Source of the DNA: Rhodocyclaceae bacterium UBA2250
GTDB taxonomy: Bacteria > Pseudomonadota > Gammaproteobacteria > Burkholderiales > Rhodocyclaceae
Direction: 5' to 3'
DNA: 40,929 nucleotides
Assembly: GCA_002347285.1 (NCBI GenBank)
Contig: DDXW01000001.1
Span: 1 to 40,929 of the forward strand
Below, in pieces: positions 37,272 to 40,929 of the stretch; the stretch's first letter is position 1; the number at the start of each line of letters is the position of its first letter. The position numbers and the translations under genes are program-made. The notes beneath the pieces are model-generated. The model was not told the origin of the DNA. It saw nothing but the letters and a program-made list of their open reading frames with translations, and ran no database searches.

Positions 37272-38650
37272 CCTGCGGTCCTTTGCGGTTTGAGGTGGCG
37301 CGGTTTCGGATCATGCAGCTGCAGTTCCGGCGAGGTGATCGGCGCGAGCCGCTCGAGGAAGTCGAGCAGTTCGAGCACCGGCGAGGTCTTGAAAAACCGC
37401 GCCGGCGGGATCTCCATCCAGATCTGGTCGGCATACGCGTAGCCATCGTGTGGCGTGTCGCCGTAGCCGTCGCCATCCTTGTCGAAGCCCTGATAGGTGT
37501 CGAAGTAGTTGCCGTTCCATTTGTTCTTTTCGGCCTCGCCGCCGCGACCGGCCTGGAACACGTCGGTCAGGTTGCCCTCGAAGATGTTGTCGTCGAGGTG
37601 GTTGCCGCCGAGCTCGCTGGTGAGCTGCACGGCGATGCCGTTGTAGGCGAAGCGGTTGTTCTTGAAGCGGATCGTCGTGTCTGGCTGGAACGGCGAGAGG
37701 TCCGAGCCGACGCCGACGGCGCTGTAGATGATCTCGTTGTTCTCGATGAAGATGTCCGAGGCTTCCTTGAAGCCGAGCGCCATGCCGGTCGCGCCGGTGG
37801 CGTGCGAGATCACGTTGTTGCGCGCGCCGCCGCCTTCCATGTACATGAAGTAGATGCCGACCGCATTGTCGATGAAGCGGTTGTCCTCGACGAGGTTGTT
37901 GTTGGCGAACATGAAGTGGATCGAGTAGCGGCTGCGGCGGCCCTCGTTGTTGCGGTAGATGTTGCGGTGCGAATACCAGGCCACGTTGTCGCGCGAATCG
38001 GTGATGAGGTTGTTCTCGATCAGGTTGTTGTTGCTGTACCAGAGGCGGATGCCGTCGCCGCGCACGCCGAGGTCGAAGGGCTTCGACGATACCTTGTTGC
38101 CGCGGATGATGCCGTTGCTCGACTGCTTGAAGTCGATGCCGAACAGGCAGTTGTCGATGACGAGGTTCTCGATGACGTTGTGGTGGCCGCGCACGTCGAT
38201 GCAGGAGTCGTCGGTGTCGTGGTTGTCGCCGGACCCGGTGAGGCGCAGGTTGCGGACGACGGAATTTTCGGTCTCGAGCGAGAACACCGTGCCGCGGTCG
38301 CCGGCATCGATGGTGACCTGGCCGCCGCCGTCGATGATCAGCGGCTTCCTGACCACGACCGGGCCGGCGTAGTTGCCCGGCGGCGGCTTCAGGACCGAGC
38401 CGGGCTCGGCGGCATCGACGAGATCCTGGAACGGCTTGAGTCCGTGAATGCGCTTGTTCCGTTCCATCAGCATGAAGGTGGGCTTGGGACGGTCGATGGT
38501 GACCCGCGGCGCATTCGACAGGTCGGCGGTGGCGCCGAGCTTGCCGGAGGTCTCGCCGATGCCCACGACATCGCCGACGCCCTGTGCGGTCACGAGCACC
38601 GAGAACGCGCCGAGCGCGACGCCCGGCACGATCCTGCGCCAGCGCGCCAT
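37268..38650 (-). CDS. nosD: NosD, periplasmic copper-site assembly protein
   Basis: NosD is a periplasmic right-handed beta-helix protein that works with NosFY to assemble the CuZ centre. The 460-residue protein has a signal peptide (about 1-23). A long series of CASH/NosD-type repeats rich in NN and IxxN turns runs from about 75 to 370, such as SVVRNLRLTGSGDNHD, NVIENLVIDNC, NLIENNLITDS and FIENNEIIYS. The C-terminal FEGNLTDVFQAGRGGEAEKNKWNGNYFDTYQGFDKDGDGYGD (in part) is the NosD hallmark. It overlaps nosG and directly abuts nosB. Confidence 0.95.
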   Translation of the reverse strand: MARWRRIVPGVALGAFSVLVTAQGVGDVVGIGETSGKLGATADLSNAPRVTIDRPKPTFMLMERNKRIHGLKPFQDLVDAAEPGSVLKPPPGNYAGPVVVRKPLIIDGGGQVTIDAGDRGTVFSLETENSVVRNLRLTGSGDNHDTDDSCIDVRGHHNVIENLVIDNCLFGIDFKQSSNGIIRGNKVSSKPFDLGVRGDGIRLWYSNNNLIENNLITDSRDNVAWYSHRNIYRNNEGRRSRYSIHFMFANNNLVEDNRFIDNAVGIYFMYMEGGGARNNVISHATGATGMALGFKEASDIFIENNEIIYSAVGVGSDLSPFQPDTTIRFKNNRFAYNGIAVQLTSELGGNHLDDNIFEGNLTDVFQAGRGGEAEKNKWNGNYFDTYQGFDKDGDGYGDTPHDGYAYADQIWMEIPPARFFKTSPVLELLDFLERLAPITSPELQLHDPKPRHLKPQRTAG

Positions 38651-39625
38651 TTACGCCCCCGCCTGTTCGCGCAGTTGCTTGCGGCGCAGCAGGAGCGCCA
38701 GGATCAGGCAGACGAAGGTGACCAGCAGCAGCGCGTAGCCCCAGTAGGGATAGGAGAAGGTCGAGAACTGCGCCACCTTGCCTTCGCCGAAGACGGTCGG
38801 CATGAAGGGTTTGACGGTGAACGCGCCCCACGGGTGCAGGTTGTGGCCGAAGAACCACAGCCAGGCTGCGTATTCGATCACGAAATAGAGCGGCAGCAGC
38901 CCCGGAACCAGTGCGAGCATCAACTCGAAGCCGCGAACTTTCCAGACGCCGATCACGACGATGACCATCGCCACGATCATGCCGGCGATCACCATGCCGG
39001 TGATGCTGGTGACGTTGTCGCCCCAGTGCTTGATCTTGTCGGGTTCCTTGAAGAAGGTGCCGGCTTCGCGCACGTATTCATCGACGTGGGCGGCGAGGTG
39101 GCCGAGCACGTACTGGTCGACGATCGCCCAGGCGGCTACGGCGGCGAAGCCGACAGTCAGGATCGCCAGGCGGCGCTTCGGGTGGGTGCACAAGAAGCCG
39201 AGCAGCATGACCGTGAAGAAGCCGAAGAAGAACTTGGCCAACGGCTTCTCGACCGGTGCGCCGGTGGCGATCGGGAACATGCCGACGTAGTGGTTGATGG
39301 TGTTCATCTCATGCACGCAGTCGAGGCCCTGCGCACCTTCATCGACGTTCTTCTGCGAGTCGAGAATCGGGTTGAAGCGCTCTTCCTTGCCGCCGATATC
39401 GCCCTGGATGACCTCGTCGGCCATGCGGGTGCCTTTGCCGGCCGCCTTGCAGCCGTTGTAGACGCCGTTGAAGTGGAAATGAATGCGGATGCCGTCCGGG
39501 AAGGCGTCCTTCGGGTAGTTCGGTGCGGTGAGCGAGACCCACCAGATCGGGGAGAAGTAGGCGACGATCATTGCCACCATAGCGACCAGGGTCAGGCCGC
39601 CGACGACTTTGTTGTTTGCTTGCAT
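38651..39625 (-). CDS. nosB: NosB, clade-II-type nos membrane protein
   Basis: A 324-residue polytopic protein with about six helices. An N-terminal helix (8-30) is followed by a periplasmic loop of about 100 residues (DGIRIHFHFNGVYNGC, EMNTINHYVGMFPI) and further helices at about 132-148, 153-172, 215-235, 240-262 and 290-312. The arrangement next to nosD-nosG-nosH and the NHYVGM segment fit NosB, a membrane protein found in clade II nos clusters that lack NosR. Its biochemical role is unsettled; involvement in electron transfer or maturation is proposed. It directly precedes nosD without a gap. Confidence 0.82.
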   Translation of the reverse strand: MQANNKVVGGLTLVAMVAMIVAYFSPIWWVSLTAPNYPKDAFPDGIRIHFHFNGVYNGCKAAGKGTRMADEVIQGDIGGKEERFNPILDSQKNVDEGAQGLDCVHEMNTINHYVGMFPIATGAPVEKPLAKFFFGFFTVMLLGFLCTHPKRRLAILTVGFAAVAAWAIVDQYVLGHLAAHVDEYVREAGTFFKEPDKIKHWGDNVTSITGMVIAGMIVAMVIVVIGVWKVRGFELMLALVPGLLPLYFVIEYAAWLWFFGHNLHPWGAFTVKPFMPTVFGEGKVAQFSTFSYPYWGYALLLVTFVCLILALLLRRKQLREQAGA

Positions 39626-39648
39626 GGCTGTTCTCTGTGGATTGAGGG

Positions 39649-39673
39649 ACCCGCCCGCGGGGCGCGGGCGGGT
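39649..39673 (-). repeat. 11-bp perfect hairpin upstream of nosB
   Basis: ACCCGCCCGCG and CGCGGGCGGGT flank a three-base loop in the 102-bp gap between the diheme cytochrome gene and nosB. No U-run follows it on the minus strand. It may mark an mRNA processing or attenuation point that sets cytochrome versus nosB-D-G-H expression. The rest of the gap holds only a loose CACC/GGTG dyad and an A/T tract near the cytochrome stop. Confidence 0.6.
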
Positions 39674-39727
39674 GTCCGGATATTAAAGCACCACCCTCCC
39701 CCCGAGGCGGTGCGCCTGACGGTTTTT

Positions 39728-40477
39728 TTACTTCTTCTTGCCGCCCTTGGCTGCCGGCTTGGCCGCGCACATCTTGCCCGGCATATGCAGGCTGGACTGA
39801 TAGGCGGAGATCGCCACCAGCTGGTCGTTGGTGTAGGGCTTGATGACCTTGACCATGTCCGGGTTGGCGTTGCGGCGGTGCCCGTCGCGAATCTCGGTCA
39901 TCTGGCGCAGCAGGTACTTGTAGTGCTGACCGGCGATGACGGGGTAGAACTTGTCGGCATTGCCTTCGCCGTGGGCGCCATGGCATTCCTTGCATTGCTT
40001 TTCATACAGATCCTTGCCCTTGGCGATCTGCATGGCGGCATCCGCGCCCTCGTACTTGCCATGATCGGTCGGAACGCACAGGCTCTGGATGTAGGCGGTC
40101 GTGTTGGCGAGTTCCTGCGGGTTCTTCAGCGCTTCCTTGGCGAACGGATACATGGTCGGGTTGTCGCGCAGGCCTTCGACGATGTCGGCCATCTGCTTCA
40201 GCAGCACGGTGCTGTGCTGGCCGGCCAACTGCGGGAAGGTGCCGTCGGGGCGGCCGGCGCCGTTGGGCAGGTGGCAGCCGCCGCAGACCTCGTAGCTTTC
40301 CTCACCTTCTTTGGCATCGCCCTTCAGGTGAAGCGCTTCGGCTTTCTTGCCTTCCATCTTGTTCCACTGGTAATCCTTGGATTCGATGCCTGCTTTTTTC
40401 TCCGCGGGTACCTGAGCGAAGGCCGCAGTGGCCGGAAGCAGTGCGGCGGCGACGGCCAGGGTCAGAATCTTTTTCAT
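39728..40477 (-). CDS. Diheme c-type cytochrome (c4-like) of the nos cluster
   Basis: A 249-residue periplasmic cytochrome with a signal peptide (1-21, ending AFA) and two class I heme c domains: CGGCH at 65-69 and CKECH at 161-165. The duplicated layout, including FPQLAGQHSTVLLKQMADIVEGLR and FYPVIAGQHYKYLLRQMTEIRDGHRR, is that of cytochrome c4. The tail is Lys-rich (AAKGGKKK). In clade II nos clusters such cytochromes (NosC1/NosC2 type) are proposed electron carriers between NosG/NosH or the bc1 complex and NosZ. Met ligands are present near MYPF and ANPDMVKVI. Confidence 0.88.
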   Translation of the reverse strand: MKKILTLAVAAALLPATAAFAQVPAEKKAGIESKDYQWNKMEGKKAEALHLKGDAKEGEESYEVCGGCHLPNGAGRPDGTFPQLAGQHSTVLLKQMADIVEGLRDNPTMYPFAKEALKNPQELANTTAYIQSLCVPTDHGKYEGADAAMQIAKGKDLYEKQCKECHGAHGEGNADKFYPVIAGQHYKYLLRQMTEIRDGHRRNANPDMVKVIKPYTNDQLVAISAYQSSLHMPGKMCAAKPAAKGGKKK

Positions 40478-40505
40478 TGGACTATCCTTTTCTGTTTGGG
40501 AGGGG

Positions 40506-40811
40506 TTATTTCAACTTCGAGAGATACTCGGACAGCGCCTTGATCTCCGCATCATTGACGAGGTGCATGACACCCTTCATCGCGGCGGTCTGGCCGTTGC
40601 TGCGCGCGCCACTCTTGATGTCCTTCATCTGCTGTTCGGCATAGGCGGCATTCTGCCCGGCGAGCTTCGGGTAATTGGGCATGATCGGCGTCTTGGCGTC
40701 CTTGCCGTGGCAGGTGAGACAGGTTTTCTCTTTGTAGAGGGTGGCACCGTCGAGCGCGAAAGCCGGGGCCGAAACTGCAAGCGCGGCGGCGATCAACAAG
40801 GTTTGCTTCAT
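40506..40811 (-). CDS. Monoheme c-type cytochrome of the nos cluster
   Basis: A 101-residue periplasmic class I cytochrome c. A signal peptide (about 1-19, ending AFA) precedes CLTCH at 31-35 (LYKEKTCLTCHG). IMPNYPKLAGQNAAYAEQQMKDIKSGAR and a Met in MKGVMHLVNDAEIKALSEYLSKL supply the axial ligand and C-terminal helix. It resembles cytochrome c551/c553 types that donate to N2O or nitrite reductase. A GAAAGGA ribosome site precedes the ATG. An FNR-type box lies upstream, so it may start a transcript separate from nosZ. Confidence 0.88.
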   Translation of the reverse strand: MKQTLLIAAALAVSAPAFALDGATLYKEKTCLTCHGKDAKTPIMPNYPKLAGQNAAYAEQQMKDIKSGARSNGQTAAMKGVMHLVNDAEIKALSEYLSKLK

Positions 40812-40850
40812 GGGTATTCCTTTCGCTGTAGTAGGTGGCGGGGGATTGCT

Positions 40851-40893
40851 ATTCTATTGAGCATCCCCCGCCGGTTTCTTTGAACTAGATCAA
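40851..40893 (-). promoter_or_regulatory. FNR/Dnr-type box and -10 upstream of the cytochrome-nosBDGHFLY run
   Basis: Read on the minus strand, TTGATCTAGTTCAA (40893-40880) has 9 of 10 consensus positions. A TAGAAT -10 (40856-40851) is centred 33 bp downstream. The predicted start is near 40844, leaving a 33-base leader before the monoheme cytochrome gene. It would give the downstream nos-men block a promoter independent of the gene ending at 40906. Confidence 0.7.
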
Positions 40894-40905
40894 AACATTG
40901 CCAAT

Positions 40906-40929
40906 TTACTTGATCTTCTTGGCGCCGTT
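40906..40929 (-). CDS. nosZ: Last seven codons of a CDS, probably nosZ
   Basis: The minus strand at the edge reads NGAKKIK followed by TAA, 94 bp before the monoheme cytochrome start. Position at the head of a clade-II-type nos cluster makes the N2O reductase gene the likely owner. Seven residues cannot prove the identity. Confidence 0.35.
   Translation of the reverse strand, partial: NGAKKIK

Noticed and set aside
37283..40543. A 1086-codon open frame on the plus strand
   Set aside because: It lies antisense to nosD, nosB and the diheme cytochrome gene, whose proteins have clear motifs; the plus-strand product is low-complexity and charged, the usual mirror of high-GC genes.
1..40929. CRISPR arrays, tRNA or rRNA genes, IS elements, integrases, att sites
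   Set aside because: None was recognised; the repeats found are dispersed, not evenly spaced, and no transposase-like protein is encoded.

Overview
The window reads as the chromosome of a high-GC, denitrifying betaproteobacterium, most like the Rhodocyclales/Sterolibacteriaceae. The carA, dapB, bamE and fur proteins look betaproteobacterial, and almost everything else concerns anaerobic nitrogen-oxide respiration. Family assignments come from reading motifs; no database search was run.

Layout. Positions 1-2333 (minus) hold bamE-dapB-carA, with carA cut by the window edge, followed by fur on the plus strand. Positions 2899-6896 (plus) hold norE-norF-norQ-orf-norD, NO-reductase accessory genes without norC or norB. 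A chemoreceptor and nnrS follow (7023-9905). Positions 9931-14332 hold an FmdE-like gene divergent from a tetR-controlled ABC exporter. Positions 14412-17029 hold a radical SAM/SPASM enzyme overlapping an HPP-family membrane protein, a DsrC-like protein with an unusual C-terminus, and a MarR regulator. Positions 17026-18842 hold a DUF59 protein, an NnrS-like membrane protein and a DUF2249 protein. A second norE/norF-like pair (minus) diverges from nirV (plus) at 19.73-19.81 kb.

From 20588 to the right edge all genes lie on the minus strand and most overlap or nearly touch. In transcription order they are: [3' end of a CDS, probably nosZ], monoheme cytochrome c, diheme cytochrome c, nosB, nosD, nosG, nosH, nosF, nosL, nosY, a TlpA-type thioredoxin, ubiE/menG, menA, menB, truC, menC, menE, menF, menD, nirJ, nirN, and an exported pentapeptide-repeat protein. 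This places a nearly complete menaquinone pathway (menH not seen) between a clade-II-type N2O reductase operon, whose NosG/NosH proteins resemble the NapG/NapH menaquinol dehydrogenase, and heme d1 maturation genes. The simplest reading is that the quinol-dependent electron route to N2O reductase and the quinone it uses are kept together.

Two signals run across the window beyond gene content. First, at least seven FNR/Dnr-type 14-bp boxes sit 32-33 bp (centre to centre) upstream of a -10-like hexamer, the geometry of class II (-41.5) activation. They stand before norE, nnrS, the DUF59 gene, norE2/nirV (one shared, symmetric site), menE, nirJ and the monoheme cytochrome gene. Several imply leaderless or nearly leaderless mRNAs. 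Second, a dispersed repeat of about 23 bp (starting AAACTCGGCGCTGG and ending GGCGGC) occurs at least ten times between 9.9 and 37.3 kb, nine of them inside protein-coding genes and in three reading frames. In ubiE two copies flank a palindromic core and form an in-frame insertion of about 33 residues. No tRNA, rRNA, CRISPR array, IS transposase or integrase was recognised, and no gene-free stretch exceeds about 130 bp.
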